The notes beneath the pieces are model-generated. The model worked only from the letters and a program-made list of their open reading frames with translations, ran no database searches and had not been told where the DNA came from. This document shows, one piece after another, positions 33,916 to 43,439 of a stretch of 64,000 nucleotides of DNA. The stretch is from Gemmatimonadaceae bacterium. Lineage in GTDB: Bacteria; Gemmatimonadota; Gemmatimonadetes; Gemmatimonadales; Gemmatimonadaceae. Position 1 is the first letter of the stretch. Each line of letters starts with the position of its first letter. The position numbers and the translations under genes are program-made. The stretch covers positions 2,945,192 to 3,009,191 of the forward strand of contig JAHBVT010000001.1 in assembly GCA_019637355.1 (NCBI GenBank), written 5' to 3'.

Positions 33916-35316
33916 CTATGCGGAATGCCGGACGGTTTCCCGCACGCGGTCCACACGCCCCCTGAACTCGGCGCTCTCCTTCATCGTCTCGGCGACGCGC
34001 TCCAAGGAGTGGATGACCGTCGAGTGGTCGCGGCCCCCGAAGGCCTGGCCGATCTCGACGAGCTGCAGTCCGAGGATCTCGCGGGCGAGATACATCGCGA
34101 CCTGACGGGGAATCGTGAGGGTCTTGGTGCGTGTCTTCGACTGGAGACCTTCGACCGTGACCCCCCATTCGGCGGCCACGCGCTGCTGGATGACGCCCAT
34201 CCGATCCTGGCGTTCCGGGCGGGCGGAGGAGCCGGACTCCTGGCTGCGCAGCTTGTCGCGCAGGGCTTCGCGGGCGAGGTCCACGGTGACGACGCGGTGC
34301 TTGAGCGACGCGTACGCCAGCAGCTTGATGATCGAGCCCTCGAGCTCGCGGACGTTGGACTGCACGTGGTCCGCGATGAAGTGCAGGACGTCGTCGGGAA
34401 TCGTGTGTTCGAGATGGTCCATCTGGGCCTTGCGGCGCAGGATGGCGATGCGGTGCTCGAGGTCCGGCTGCCCGATGTCGGCGACCATTCCCCAGGCGAA
34501 ACGCGACGCGAGGCGCGCCTCGAGCTTCGAAATCTCGGACGGCGGCCGGTCGGAGGTGAGGACGATCTGCCGGCCCGCTTCGTAGAGGGCGTTGAACGTG
34601 TGGAAGAACTCTTCCTGCGTGGAGTTCTTGCCGCCGATGAAATGCACGTCGTCCACCAAGAAGAGGTCCGTCTCGCGATAGCGGCGGCGGAAGTCGTGCA
34701 TCGCACCCTTGCCGATGGACGTGATGACGTCGTTGGTGAACTGCTCGGTGGTGATGTAGGTGACGCGGGTCAGCGGGTTCTTCCGGACGATCTCCTGGGC
34801 GATGGCCTGCATCAGGTGGGTCTTGCCGAGTCCCGTGGGCCCGTAGAAGAAGAGCGGGTTGTAGGTCTTCCCGGGGGCCTGGGCGACGGCCATCGCGGCG
34901 GCAGCGGCGAGGTCGTTGGACTTACCGATGACGAAGGTATCGAAGGTATAGCGGTCGTTGAGCGAGGACAGCGTAACGTTGTTTGGCTGTCTTTCTGGCT
35001 CGATGGTGCGCTGTTCCTGTCCCTTTTGTGGGACGAACAAGTCCATCTGGCTTCGTTGAAGGCGCTCCTGCTGAACGCGCAGGGCAATCTTGACGGGCTG
35101 CCCGACGGCAACCGGTCCGAAGGACTCGAGCAGCGCCGCGTGGCGCTTCTCGTTCCACTCAACCGAGAACTGGTCTGGGGCGTTGAGCGTCAGCTGCTCG
35201 CCGGAGAACTCAGCGGCCTGGAGGGGCGCGAGCCAGGTCTCAACTATGTGATCCGAGAGCTCGGTCCGGGCACGATCAAGCAGGCGGGACCAAACGTCAG
35301 CGGCCGAGAGGGACAT
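33916..35316 (-). CDS. dnaA: chromosomal replication initiator DnaA
   Basis: 466 residues. Domain I at 1-85 (VWSRLLDRARTELSDHIVETW), a short linker, then the AAA+ domain with Walker A GPTGLGKTH at 159-167, Walker B LFLVDDVHFI at about 218-227 and sensor TSDRPP. The C-terminal DNA-binding domain has the DnaA signature in QAFGGRDHSTVIHSLERV. Its promoter contains a perfect DnaA box, suggesting autoregulation. The 3' end abuts the oriC candidate. Confidence 0.98.
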   Translation of the reverse strand: MSLSAADVWSRLLDRARTELSDHIVETWLAPLQAAEFSGEQLTLNAPDQFSVEWNEKRHAALLESFGPVAVGQPVKIALRVQQERLQRSQMDLFVPQKGQEQRTIEPERQPNNVTLSSLNDRYTFDTFVIGKSNDLAAAAAMAVAQAPGKTYNPLFFYGPTGLGKTHLMQAIAQEIVRKNPLTRVTYITTEQFTNDVITSIGKGAMHDFRRRYRETDLFLVDDVHFIGGKNSTQEEFFHTFNALYEAGRQIVLTSDRPPSEISKLEARLASRFAWGMVADIGQPDLEHRIAILRRKAQMDHLEHTIPDDVLHFIADHVQSNVRELEGSIIKLLAYASLKHRVVTVDLAREALRDKLRSQESGSSARPERQDRMGVIQQRVAAEWGVTVEGLQSKTRTKTLTIPRQVAMYLAREILGLQLVEIGQAFGGRDHSTVIHSLERVAETMKESAEFRGRVDRVRETVRHSA

Positions 35317-35360
35317 CCGGGATGGGCGCGTGCGAAATGTGGAAATCGGCGGGGAGCGCG

Positions 35361-35389
35361 AACCTACCCCCCGCCTGTGGATAAGTCAA
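35361..35389 (-). promoter_or_regulatory. dnaA promoter with DnaA box in its spacer
   Basis: On the minus strand TTGACT (35389-35384), a 17-base spacer and TAGGTT (35366-35361). The perfect DnaA box TTATCCACA (35384-35376) starts at the last base of the -35 and fills half of the spacer, so DnaA binding would exclude RNA polymerase. The leader to ATG 35316 is about 38 bases. Confidence 0.8.
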
Positions 35390-35430
35390 CGCTCGTGTGT
35401 CCAAACCAGCGGAACGCTGAGCGCGAACCG

Positions 35431-35459
35431 TTGACGTAACCCTCAGAGGCAACTACGTT
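35431..35459 (+). promoter_or_regulatory. rpmH-rnpA operon promoter
   Basis: TTGACG (35431-35436), a 17-base spacer and TACGTT (35454-35459); leader about 38 bases to rpmH ATG 35504, with GGAG before the start. Divergent from the dnaA promoter, with 41 bases between the two -35 elements. Confidence 0.8.
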
Positions 35460-35503
35460 TAGCGGTCTGTCCGCGAAGTGATTTCAGTCATTCTGGAGCA
35501 ACG

Positions 35504-35668
35504 ATGGGAAAGCCGACGTATCGCCCGCGCAATAAGCGTCGTATCAAGACGCACGGATTCCGCGCGCGCATGGAGACCAAGTGGGGGCGTGAAGTGCTCA
35601 GCCGGCGTCGCAAGAAGGGGCGCAAGCGGCTGACGGTGAAGCTCCCGTCGAAGTACGCAGGCGTCTAA
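35504..35668 (+). CDS. rpmH: 50S ribosomal protein L34
   Basis: 54 residues, highly basic: [19 protein letters not shown], then [20 protein letters not shown] and the LTV-type end. GGAG lies six bases before the ATG. It is the first gene of the conserved rpmH-rnpA-yidD-yidC-mnmE cluster, divergent from dnaA, the ancestral arrangement around bacterial origins. L34 is slightly long at the C-terminus (KLPSKYAGV). Confidence 0.97.
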   Translation: MGKPTYRPRNKRRIKTHGFRARMETKWGREVLSRRRKKGRKRLTVKLPSKYAGV

Positions 35669-35680
35669 GGGATCTGCCGC

Positions 35681-36058
35681 GTGGCGTCGCCTCAGCGGCT
35701 GACGCGCACGGCCGACCTCTTGTTGGTCCGCCGCGAAGGGAAGCGAGTCCGAACCGGATTGCTCGAGGTTCGGGTACTCGCTTCCCTTCTCTCTGTGCAG
35801 GAGGGCTCGCCGCGCGCCGCGCACCGCATTGGCATCGTGGTGCCGCGCCACCGCCACAGCGCGGTGGACCGCAACCGCCTCAAGCGTCGCCTGCGCGAGC
35901 TCACGCGCGCGCAGTGGCCTGCGTTGCTGGCCGGCCGCGCCCCGCTGGATGTCGCACTCTACGCATTACCAGCGGCGTATGCGGCTGACTTCACACAGCT
36001 TCGCGACGACGTCCTGCGCCTGGGACAACGCGCCGCGCAGCACGCGGCAGCGGCCTGA
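35681..36058 (+). CDS. rnpA: ribonuclease P protein component
   Basis: A 125-residue basic protein that binds the leader of pre-tRNA and the RNase P RNA. The RNR motif is present ([12 protein letters not shown] near residue 63), with an RRxGKR-type N-terminal strand and IGIVVPRH. The start is GTG 35681, 12 bases after rpmH. Its RNA partner rnpB lies only about 4 kb away. Confidence 0.95.
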   Translation: MASPQRLTRTADLLLVRREGKRVRTGLLEVRVLASLLSVQEGSPRAAHRIGIVVPRHRHSAVDRNRLKRRLRELTRAQWPALLAGRAPLDVALYALPAAYAADFTQLRDDVLRLGQRAAQHAAAA

Positions 36059-36063
36059 CTCCG

Positions 36064-36312
36064 ATGCGCACACTGCTGATCTTGTTCGTGCGTGGTTACC
36101 AGGTGGTGCTCTCGCCGCTGCTGCCGGCGGCGTGTCGATACCATCCCACCTGCTCGCACTATGCGATCGAAGCACTCGAGAAGCACGGCGCGCTGCGCGG
36201 ATCCTGGCTTGCGATAAGGCGCATCGCGCGCTGCCATCCCTTCCGGCCCGGGGGCTTCGATCCCGTGCCAGAACCCACTCCCCCGGACACCCCTTCTCGC
36301 CGTGATGGATAA
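36064..36312 (+). CDS. yidD: membrane protein insertion efficiency factor YidD
   Basis: 82 residues with the characteristic [27 protein letters not shown] and a second Cys in [16 protein letters not shown]. It assists YidC-dependent membrane insertion. Starts six bases after rnpA and overlaps the yidC start by eight bases. Confidence 0.96.
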   Translation: MRTLLILFVRGYQVVLSPLLPAACRYHPTCSHYAIEALEKHGALRGSWLAIRRIARCHPFRPGGFDPVPEPTPPDTPSRRDG

Positions 36313-38005
36313 GCGTTTCTTCCTCGCGCTCCTGCTCACCGGTGGCGTCGTCATCGCGACGCCGGTGCTCTTTCCGCGCCCTGCGGTCGCGCCGGCCCCC
36401 GTGGCCGAGCCCAGCGCCGGTGAAGTCGCCGCGCCCACCGCCCCCGCGCTGCCGTCGGCCGCGACGCCGGCGGCGAGCCCGGCCGCGGGCGCCGCCGCCG
36501 TGACGCCGCAAGCACCGATTGCGACCGTCGCACCGGAGACGCTCGCGGTCACCAACGCGCTGACCACGTTCCGCTTCTCGACCGAAGGTGCGCGACTGCT
36601 CACCGCCGACCTGCCGCGCTTCCAGCAGTTGGGCGGGCGCGAGGGCACGGTGCAGCTCTCGCACGGCCGCGAACCGATGTTGCGGTTCCGGCTGATTGCC
36701 GGCGGCGACACGGTCGACCTCTCGCGTGTGATGTTTACGGCGTGGCGCGAGGTCGGCGAAGCGGGCGAACGCATCGCCTTTGACGCCGGCGTCGGCTCGG
36801 GCGCGCTGCGCATCGAATACACGCTGGTGCCGGACAACTACCTCGCGCAGGTGCGCGTGCGCGCGACCGGACTCCCGCAGCCGGCGTTCCTGCTCACGGA
36901 TCTGCCGACGGGCTTCGACTCGCAGGAAGCGGACCCCAAGGAAGACGCGCGGCACCTCTCCTATGCGTTCAAGCCGGGCACGAGCGGCTCGGAGCGCGTG
37001 GACTTCCGCAAGCCCGATCCCGGCGAGCGCCTGCTGTATCCCGGTCCGCACACTTGGGCGGTAGCCAAGAGCAAGTATTTCATCGTCGGCGTGCTGGCGC
37101 TGGACGGCCAGCCGAGCCCGTTCGCTGAGCTGCAGGTCACCGGCGCGCCGCGCGAGAACAAGGTCGCGATGCGGGCGCAGGGGACGCTGGTGTCGCCGAT
37201 CGCCGATGCCCCGCTGGCCTTTGAGCTCTACGCTGGGCCGCAGGAATGGGAACGGATGGTCGGAATGGGCCGCGAGTTCGAGAAGTCCAATCCCTATGGC
37301 GGGTGGATTAGCGGCGTGGTGCAGCCCTTCGCCACGATTGTGATGCGCCTGCTGCTGTGGCTCAAGCGCACCACCGCGCTCGAGTACGGTTGGATCCTCG
37401 TGGGCTTCGGCATCGCCATCCGCCTGATGATGTGGCCGCTCAACAGCCGGATGATGCGCACGCAGATGGCGATGCAGCGCGTGGCGCCGCTGGTGCAGGA
37501 GGCACAGAACAAGCACAAGGGCGACCCGGAGAAGCAGCGCATCGCTGTAATGAAGGTGTACACGGACAACAACGTGAGTCCGTTCGCGGCGCTCTCGGGC
37601 TGCTTGCCGATGCTGATCCCGATGCCGATCCTCATCGCGCTGTTCTTCGTGTTCCAGAACACGATCGAGTTCCGCGGCGTGAGCTTCCTCTGGCTCGCGG
37701 ACATCTCGCTGAAGGACCCGTACTACCTGCTGCCGCTGGCGATGGGCGCCTCGATGTACGCGCTGTCGTGGCTCGGGATGCGCAACGTGCCGCCGAATCC
37801 GCAGGCGAAGATGATGGCGGTGCTGATGCCGGTGATGATGACGGTGCTGCTGCTGAACTTCGCCTCGGGCCTGAACCTGTACTACACGGTGCAGAACCTG
37901 GCGGCGCTGCCGCAGCAGTGGCTGATCTCCAATGAGCGCGGCAAGGCCGCGGCGGCGGCACCGGCCGTCAAGCCGACGGGTGGGGGCGGCAAGCTCAAGG
38001 CTTGA
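36305..38005 (+). CDS. yidC: membrane protein insertase YidC
   Basis: 566 residues, the Gram-negative long form: an N-terminal membrane anchor ([14 protein letters not shown]), an Ala/Pro-rich linker, a large periplasmic beta-sandwich domain (about 75-340) and the conserved five-helix insertase core. The core has the hydrophilic-groove Arg in [16 protein letters not shown], then [18 protein letters not shown] and [10 protein letters not shown]. The start ATG 36305 follows a GTG in the same frame at 36302. The long form supports a diderm cell. Confidence 0.96.
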   Translation: MDKRFFLALLLTGGVVIATPVLFPRPAVAPAPVAEPSAGEVAAPTAPALPSAATPAASPAAGAAAVTPQAPIATVAPETLAVTNALTTFRFSTEGARLLTADLPRFQQLGGREGTVQLSHGREPMLRFRLIAGGDTVDLSRVMFTAWREVGEAGERIAFDAGVGSGALRIEYTLVPDNYLAQVRVRATGLPQPAFLLTDLPTGFDSQEADPKEDARHLSYAFKPGTSGSERVDFRKPDPGERLLYPGPHTWAVAKSKYFIVGVLALDGQPSPFAELQVTGAPRENKVAMRAQGTLVSPIADAPLAFELYAGPQEWERMVGMGREFEKSNPYGGWISGVVQPFATIVMRLLLWLKRTTALEYGWILVGFGIAIRLMMWPLNSRMMRTQMAMQRVAPLVQEAQNKHKGDPEKQRIAVMKVYTDNNVSPFAALSGCLPMLIPMPILIALFFVFQNTIEFRGVSFLWLADISLKDPYYLLPLAMGASMYALSWLGMRNVPPNPQAKMMAVLMPVMMTVLLLNFASGLNLYYTVQNLAALPQQWLISNERGKAAAAAPAVKPTGGGGKLKA

Positions 38006-39347
38006 TCGGCGCGGCGCGACAATCGTCGCGCCGGCCACGCCGCCCGGGCGGAGCGCACTGGCGCTGTTGCGCCTGAGCGGTCCGGAGGCGACGGGCATTG
38101 CCCATCGCCTCGGCGTTCCGGCGGCCCCGGCGCCGCGCACGGCGACGCGCGTGCGCCTGCACGCCTGCGACGCGCCGTCGGAGCCGCTCGACGACGCGCT
38201 CGTCACCTACTTTCCCGCGGCACAGTCGCCGACCGGCGAAGCGCTCGTCGAATTTTCAGTGCACGGCGGTGCGTACGTCATACGCGCGGTGCAAGCGGCG
38301 CTCATCGCGGCGGGCGCCACGCCGGCGCGACCAGGCGAGTTCACGGAGCGGGCGCTGCGCCACGGCAAGATCGACCTGCTCCAAGCCGAGGCGATCGCCG
38401 ATGTGATTGACGCACGCTCGCGCGCGACGCACCACGCGGCGCTGCGGCAGCTTTCTGGTACGCTGACGCGCGCGCTCGCGGACCTCCGCGAGTCGCTGGT
38501 GCAGGTCGAGGCGCTGCTGGCCTATGAGATCGACTTCCCCGAGGAAGATGACGGTCCGCAGCCGCGCGCGCGCGTCACTGCCGCCGCGCGCGCCGTGCAC
38601 GAAGCGCTGGCTCGCCTGGGTGCGACGTTGCCGGCCGCCGAGCTCGGTCGCGAGGGCGTCCCGGTGGTGCTGGCCGGCGCAGCGAACGCCGGGAAGTCAT
38701 CGCTGTTCAACGCGCTGCTCGGCGACGCGCGCGCCATCGTCAGCGAGATTCCCGGCACCACGCGCGACGCGCTCGAGGCGCTGGTGGACGACGATCCCTA
38801 CCCGTGGCGGCTCGTGGATACCGCCGGCCTGCGCGACAGCGACGATGCGCTCGAGCGGCTGGGCGTCGAGGTCAGCGCGCGCTGGCTGGCGCGGGCCGGC
38901 GTGGTGCTGGTGTGCGCCGAGAGCGACGAGGCCTTGATGCGCACCGAGACCGCGGTCGCGGCACGCACATCCAGCGCGCGCGTGCTCGTGCGCACGAAGG
39001 CAGATCGCGACGAGACGCAACGCAGGGATGTTGTATCGGTGAGCGCACTCGACGGCCGTGGGCTCGATGCGCTACGTGCGGCGGTGCGCACGACGATCGC
39101 GACGGCACATCCGCCGCCGAGCGAGGACCAGCCCGTGGTGACGCGCGCGCGCCACGCGGTGGCGGTGACCCGCGCGCGCGAGGAAGTCGCGGCGTTCATT
39201 GCGGCGTGGGAAGCGGACGCCCTGCCGGCGCCGGTGGCGGGCACCCACCTGCGCGCGGCGATCCTGGCGCTGGACGAACTCACCGGTGCGATCGATGTAG
39301 AGGATGTGCTAGAGCGGGTGTTCCGGAGCTTCTGTATAGGGAAGTAA
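37980..39347 (+). CDS. mnmE: tRNA modification GTPase MnmE
   Basis: 455 residues; acts with MnmG at U34 of tRNA. The N-terminal folate-binding domain begins ATIVAPATPPGRSALALLRLSG. The GTPase domain shows G1 GAANAGKSSLFN, G2 IPGTTRD, G3 DTAGLRD and G4 TKAD, and the protein ends in the invariant FCIGK. GTG 37980 lies inside yidC (26-base overlap) because no start codon exists in this frame downstream of the yidC stop before the conserved region. Confidence 0.95.
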   Translation: MGAASSRLDRRGATIVAPATPPGRSALALLRLSGPEATGIAHRLGVPAAPAPRTATRVRLHACDAPSEPLDDALVTYFPAAQSPTGEALVEFSVHGGAYVIRAVQAALIAAGATPARPGEFTERALRHGKIDLLQAEAIADVIDARSRATHHAALRQLSGTLTRALADLRESLVQVEALLAYEIDFPEEDDGPQPRARVTAAARAVHEALARLGATLPAAELGREGVPVVLAGAANAGKSSLFNALLGDARAIVSEIPGTTRDALEALVDDDPYPWRLVDTAGLRDSDDALERLGVEVSARWLARAGVVLVCAESDEALMRTETAVAARTSSARVLVRTKADRDETQRRDVVSVSALDGRGLDALRAAVRTTIATAHPPPSEDQPVVTRARHAVAVTRAREEVAAFIAAWEADALPAPVAGTHLRAAILALDELTGAIDVEDVLERVFRSFCIGK

Positions 39348-39451
39348 GACGGAAGACGGAAGGGGCGCCGCGCCTCCCTTCTGTCTTGTCGCTTCCGTCT
39401 TCGCGCTCCGAGAAAGAACGACGCGCGGCCGGCCCCGGAGCCGGTCGCGCG
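39348..39451. terminator. two hairpins between convergent genes, with GACGGAA repeats
   Basis: Two tandem GACGGAA units begin at 39348. GAAGACGGAAG (39352-39362) pairs with CTTCCGTCTTC (39392-39402). A second hairpin has 12-base arms (39422-39433 with 39440-39451, one G-U pair) and a six-base loop. They lie between mnmE and the convergent protease gene and could terminate transcription in both directions, although T-runs are short. Confidence 0.5.
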
Positions 39452-39479
39452 CGTTCACCTCAGCGGTTCGCCCGTGTGT

Positions 39480-40418
39480 CTATGCTGTGCGAGCGGCCGC
39501 GTCGGCGACAGAAGTGAGTTCGCGGGCCTCGGCCCGCAGCGCCCAGGCGATGCCGTGTTCGGCAATCGCCGCTTCGACCATCTGGGCACCGAGGTAATAG
39601 CCGGCGCGCTCCGGCAGGACGTGACGCTGCACGGTGCGTGCCTCGTCGCTCATCCCGCCGGAGAGCCAGCGCAAGCGGAGGCCGAGACCCGCCCGGTCGA
39701 GGTCGTCGGCCACCGCGCGCGCCAGCACCGCCTCGAGCTCGCGCACCCGCGCGAACTGGCGTCGCTGGAATCCGAAGTACTCCCAGGGCGCGTGCCCCGG
39801 GCTGACCATCTTGGAGGCCTGCACGGCGAGGCCTTCGTTGACGAGGTGCTCGCGGAGCGTCGCGACGCGACCGGTCTCCCAATAGCTATAGAAGCCGCCG
39901 GCGGCGCTGACGGCGCGGCGCATCTCGGCGCGGCTCTGCGGCGAGGTGTAGCGCACGCAGTGCGCGAGCTCGTGGGCCAGCCACATCGGGATGAGCTCGG
40001 GATCGAGTCCGAGCCCGCGCGTCTGCGGATTGGCGACCGAGGTGAAGTGCTCGAGGCAGACAAACGCGACGCCACGGCCGTTGACGACCAGCTCGCCGGC
40101 ATTGGCGGCGCCGACGCCGGCCATCAGGACGACGTCGACGGTGGAGTCGATGCGGAGGAGTTCGGTGCAGGTGGCCTCGGCCTGCTTCGCCAGCGCGACG
40201 ACATCGGTGCGCTCGAGCATCGCGCGCAGGTCGCTGCGATCGGCGCGGACGGTTTCACGCACGACGTCTTGGAAGTGCGGCCCGACCGGTTCGATGACGT
40301 AGTTGTGCCAATAGGCCGCGAGCAGGGGGCGGTTGGCCTCGAAGTACCGATGATAGGCTGCGACGGGATCGACGCTCTGGAGCGCGGCGAAGAAATCCGG
40401 TAGCAGGTTGATGAGCAT
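39480..40418 (-). CDS. predicted Zn-dependent protease, DUF2268-like
   Basis: 312 residues without a signal peptide. The zinc-binding helix MWLAHELAHCVRY (HExxH) lies near residue 145 and a downstream Glu occurs in REHLVNEGLAVQASK. The C-terminal AGYYLGAQMVEAAI segment is typical of DUF2268 predicted proteases. Activity is unproven for the family. A long imperfect inverted repeat lies upstream between this gene and upp. Confidence 0.7.
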   Translation of the reverse strand: MLINLLPDFFAALQSVDPVAAYHRYFEANRPLLAAYWHNYVIEPVGPHFQDVVRETVRADRSDLRAMLERTDVVALAKQAEATCTELLRIDSTVDVVLMAGVGAANAGELVVNGRGVAFVCLEHFTSVANPQTRGLGLDPELIPMWLAHELAHCVRYTSPQSRAEMRRAVSAAGGFYSYWETGRVATLREHLVNEGLAVQASKMVSPGHAPWEYFGFQRRQFARVRELEAVLARAVADDLDRAGLGLRLRWLSGGMSDEARTVQRHVLPERAGYYLGAQMVEAAIAEHGIAWALRAEARELTSVADAAARTA

Positions 40419-40525
40419 TCGGTGGGAGCGAGGCGTGGCGCGGGGCGGCGGTGGGATTCCGAACCCGGGCGAACGATACGTCCGTTCGTGAATCCAGACA
40501 AGAGGACGTGTGTGGAAGCAAACAC

Positions 40526-40613
40526 GACGGATGACGAATGACGGATGCTGGCTGTGCGTTGCGTCACGGAATCGGTGCGCCGGGATCAGCGCATCCGTCT
40601 TCCGTCATCCGTC
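40526..40613. repeat. 23-bp inverted repeat made of GACGGA units
   Basis: The arms 40526-40548 and 40591-40613 are inverted copies with two mismatches, separated by 42 bases. Both are built from GACGGATGAC / GAAGACGGATGC units like those at 39348 and 61802. It is placed just after the upp stop (minus strand) and could act as its terminator or be a remnant of a small mobile repeat. Confidence 0.6.
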
Positions 40614-40614
40614 A

Positions 40615-41262
40615 TCACCGCGTGCCGAAGAGCCGATCGCCCGCGTCGCCGAGTCCGGGCAGGATGTAGCCGTTGGCGTTGAGCTCGCGGTCGAGCGCCG
40701 CGGCGAAGATTGGTACATCCGGATGCGCGCGGCGCAGGCGTTCCACGCCTTCCGGCGCCGCGACGAGGCAGAGGAACTTGATGCGCGTGGCGCCGGCGCG
40801 CTTCAGTGACGCGACCGCGCTGGCGGCGCTGCCGCCGGTGGCGAGCATCGGGTCGAGCAGGAAGAAGTCGCGCTCGGCGGCATCGCCGGGGACCTTGAAG
40901 TAGTAGTCCACCGGCTCGAGCGTGTCGTGGTCGCGGTAGAGCCCGATGTGTCCGACGCGCGCGGCGGGGACGAGCTTGAGGATGCCCTCGACCATCCCGA
41001 GTCCGGCGCGGAGAATGGGGACGAGCGTGAGCTTCTTGCCCGCCACGCGCTGGCAGGTGGTGGTCTCGAGCGGCGTGTCCACTTCGACCGGCGCGAGGGG
41101 AAGGTCGATGGTGGCCTCGTAGGCCATCAGCATCGCGATCTCGTCGACGAGTTCCTTGAAGATCTTGGTCGGCGTGGCCTGGTCGCGCAGCAGCGCGAGC
41201 TTGTGCTGCACCAGCGGGTGCGAGACGACGGTGAGGCCGGGAAGCGCGGGGGTGGTCGGCAT
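40615..41262 (-). CDS. upp: uracil phosphoribosyltransferase
   Basis: 215 residues; salvages uracil to UMP using PRPP. The PRPP loop [10 protein letters not shown] is intact and the C-terminal [13 protein letters not shown] uracil-binding end is exact. N-terminal [13 protein letters not shown] and the [10 protein letters not shown] segment are typical. ATG 41262 is preceded by TACCTT seven bases upstream on the minus strand with no Shine-Dalgarno, so the mRNA is probably leaderless. Confidence 0.97.
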   Translation of the reverse strand: MPTTPALPGLTVVSHPLVQHKLALLRDQATPTKIFKELVDEIAMLMAYEATIDLPLAPVEVDTPLETTTCQRVAGKKLTLVPILRAGLGMVEGILKLVPAARVGHIGLYRDHDTLEPVDYYFKVPGDAAERDFFLLDPMLATGGSAASAVASLKRAGATRIKFLCLVAAPEGVERLRRAHPDVPIFAAALDRELNANGYILPGLGDAGDRLFGTR

Positions 41263-41269
41263 ATGCGAG

Positions 41270-41282
41270 AAGGTAGTAGCTT
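41270..41282. promoter_or_regulatory. back-to-back -10 elements of divergent leaderless genes
   Basis: TACCTT on the minus strand (41275-41270) ends seven bases before the upp ATG, and TAGCTT on the plus strand (41277-41282) ends seven bases before ATG 41290. The -10 hexamers are one base apart, and only 27 bases separate the two start codons. The -35 elements would lie inside the opposite genes and are weak. Confidence 0.5.
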
Positions 41283-41289
41283 CGAACGT

Positions 41290-41463
41290 ATGAAAGAATA
41301 TCAGGCCGTCATCCATCGCCTGACGCGCCACCAGCGCGAGGACGAAGACGCACTCACCGACCTGCTCAACGAGCGGAGCCGCGGCGGCTGGACGCCCGTG
41401 ATGATGACGCAGGACGGCCAGCGGGTGACGCTGGTGTTCGCGCGCGAATCGACGGAGGGGTAG
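41290..41463 (+). CDS. 57-residue protein, DUF4177-like
   Basis: [20 protein letters not shown], then [23 protein letters not shown] and a strand [10 protein letters not shown]. The pattern (short strand, helix, GW, strand) is that of small DUF4177-type proteins of unknown function. GTG of the nuclease gene follows with no gap, so it is the first gene of that operon. Confidence 0.65.
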   Translation: MKEYQAVIHRLTRHQREDEDALTDLLNERSRGGWTPVMMTQDGQRVTLVFARESTEG

Positions 41464-42858
41464 GTGCGCATCCGCTTCACGGGTGCGGCCCGCGAAGTCA
41501 CGGGCTCGGCGCATCTGGTGCAGGTCAACGGCCGCAGCATTCTCCTGGACTGCGGTCTCTTCCAGGGCCGCCGCTTCGAGTCGCAGCGGAAGAACCGTGC
41601 GCTGCCCTACGCCCCGGACCGGATTGACGCGGTGGTGCTTTCGCACGCGCACATCGACCACGCCGGGCGCCTGCCCTATCTCGTCAAGGAAGGCTATCGC
41701 GGGCCGATTCACTGCACGGCGGCGACGCGCGACCTCTGCGAAGTGATGTTGGCCGACTCCGCGCACATCCAGGAAAAGGATGCGGAATTCCTGGCGAAGC
41801 GGCAGCGGGAGTACGTCGAACCGCTGTACGCGCTGGCCGATGTGTCGGCGGCGCTGACGCAGTTCCGGCCGCACCGCTATCACGACCGCTTCGAGGTCGT
41901 CCCGGGCGTGACCGGCCGCTTCGTGGACGCGGGCCACATCCTCGGCTCGGCATCGGTCGAACTGGAGTGGGAGGAAGACGGTGTGCCGCGTCGCCTCGGC
42001 TTCAGCGGAGACGTCGGGCGGGCGGGCCTGCCGATCATCCGGGACCCGGAGCCGCTCGAGCGGCTGGACTGGGTGATACTGGAGTCCACCTACGGCGACC
42101 GCGATCACGAGAGCATCGCCAGCGCGCGCGACGAGCTGGCGCGCATCGTGACCGAGACGGCGGCGCGCGGCGGGCGCATCATCATTCCCGCGTTCGCGGT
42201 GGGGCGCACGCAGGAACTGCTGTACGACTTCCACGCACTCGCGCGCGCCGGCCGCATTCCGCGCATCCCGATCGTCATCGACAGCCCGCTGGCCAACGAG
42301 GCCACGCAGGTCTTCCGGGAGAACCGCGACAGCTTCGACACGTCGGAGCCGCTGGTCCGGAAGCTCAACGGCGACGGCGACTCGCTCTTCGACTTCGACC
42401 TCGTGCAGTTCACGCCCGACGTGCGGGACTCGAAGGCGATGATGCACCGCAGCGGCCCGATGGTGGTCATCGCGGCGTCGGGGATGGCGGAGTCGGGCCG
42501 CGTCCTGCACCACTTGGCCTACAGCGCGTCGGATCCACGGACGACCATCCTGGTCGTCGGCTTCATGGCCGAACACACGCTGGGGCGCCGGATCGTGGAG
42601 CGTCGCCCGATGCTGAAGATCTTCGGTGACGAGGTGGAGCTCCGGGCGCGGGTGGAGACCTTGAACGGCTACAGTGCCCACGCCGACCGGATGGAGCTGC
42701 AGCGGTGGCTCGACTCCGCGCGCGAGACCTCGGCGCAGCTTGCCGATGTGTTCTTGGTGCACGGGGAGCCGGCGGCACAGGACGCATTCGCGGCCCAGCT
42801 CACGCAACGCGGGTATCGCGTGCAGGCCCCGGAGCCGGGCGCCGATGTCACGCGCTGA
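41464..42858 (+). CDS. MBL-fold/beta-CASP RNA-processing exonuclease
   Basis: 464 residues with a metallo-beta-lactamase core ([14 protein letters not shown] for HxHxDH, then [13 protein letters not shown] and FSGDVGR) and a beta-CASP insertion ([42 protein letters not shown]). The C-terminal part has NGYSAHADR and VFLVHGEP. This is the CPSF73/YSH1-like bacterial group, expected to degrade or process RNA with two zinc ions. It overlaps the TetR gene by 14 bases. Confidence 0.92.
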   Translation: MRIRFTGAAREVTGSAHLVQVNGRSILLDCGLFQGRRFESQRKNRALPYAPDRIDAVVLSHAHIDHAGRLPYLVKEGYRGPIHCTAATRDLCEVMLADSAHIQEKDAEFLAKRQREYVEPLYALADVSAALTQFRPHRYHDRFEVVPGVTGRFVDAGHILGSASVELEWEEDGVPRRLGFSGDVGRAGLPIIRDPEPLERLDWVILESTYGDRDHESIASARDELARIVTETAARGGRIIIPAFAVGRTQELLYDFHALARAGRIPRIPIVIDSPLANEATQVFRENRDSFDTSEPLVRKLNGDGDSLFDFDLVQFTPDVRDSKAMMHRSGPMVVIAASGMAESGRVLHHLAYSASDPRTTILVVGFMAEHTLGRRIVERRPMLKIFGDEVELRARVETLNGYSAHADRMELQRWLDSARETSAQLADVFLVHGEPAAQDAFAAQLTQRGYRVQAPEPGADVTR

Positions 42859-43393
42859 CGCGCCGCTGCGCATCCTCGACGCGGCCGCCGCACTCGGAGC
42901 GGGGCAGGGCGTCGGCGCCCTGTCCATCCAGGCGGTCGCGAAGGCGGCCGGCGTGAGCAAAGCGCTGGTGCTCTATCACTTCCACGACAAAGACACGTTG
43001 CTTGCGGCGTTGGTCGCGCGGTTGATCGAACGCGAGGCCGGTGCGTTGACGGCCGCCGCCGCTGCGGCGGACGCGCTTGAGGCGTGGCGGGCGACTGCGG
43101 CCGACGACGAGCGCCGCCGCGAGCGCGCGGCGTTGGCGGCACTGCTGCAGGAGGCCGCGTTGCAGGCCCAGGCCCCCGCGTTGGTGGCGCCGCGCGTGGC
43201 AGCGGCGGCGGCGCTGGGGCAGGCGATGCTCGCGGCGGCGGGACTGCGCTCGCGCGTTCCCTCGGCATTGCTGGGCAGAGTGCTGCTGCAGCATCTCGAC
43301 GGCGTGGCGCTATCCGCCCGTGACCGGACGGCGGCGGCGCTGGAGCCGGACCTCGACGCGTTCGCACTGGCGTTGCTGGCCCTGGGCCGCTGA
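42845..43393 (+). CDS. TetR family transcription regulator
   Basis: 182 residues. The N-terminal HTH is [22 protein letters not shown] followed by [11 protein letters not shown], the TetR consensus. The ligand domain is Ala-rich and helical. The gene overlaps the nuclease gene, so it is probably read from the same transcript. The ligand and targets are unknown. Confidence 0.88.
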   Translation: MSRADAPLRILDAAAALGAGQGVGALSIQAVAKAAGVSKALVLYHFHDKDTLLAALVARLIEREAGALTAAAAAADALEAWRATAADDERRRERAALAALLQEAALQAQAPALVAPRVAAAAALGQAMLAAAGLRSRVPSALLGRVLLQHLDGVALSARDRTAAALEPDLDAFALALLALGR

Positions 43394-43439
43394 TCACCGC
43401 GCAGTGCCTCGGCCGCGCGCGGCGGGGTAATTTGTTTCG

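Noticed and set aside
35966-38206. 746-residue minus-strand frame opposite yidD/yidC
   Set aside because: It is antisense to clearly conserved genes, with no recognisable motif and skewed His/Arg content.
41262-42960. Minus-strand extension of upp through the nuclease gene
   Set aside because: Only the part from ATG 41262 resembles uracil phosphoribosyltransferase; the rest is antisense to the beta-CASP nuclease.
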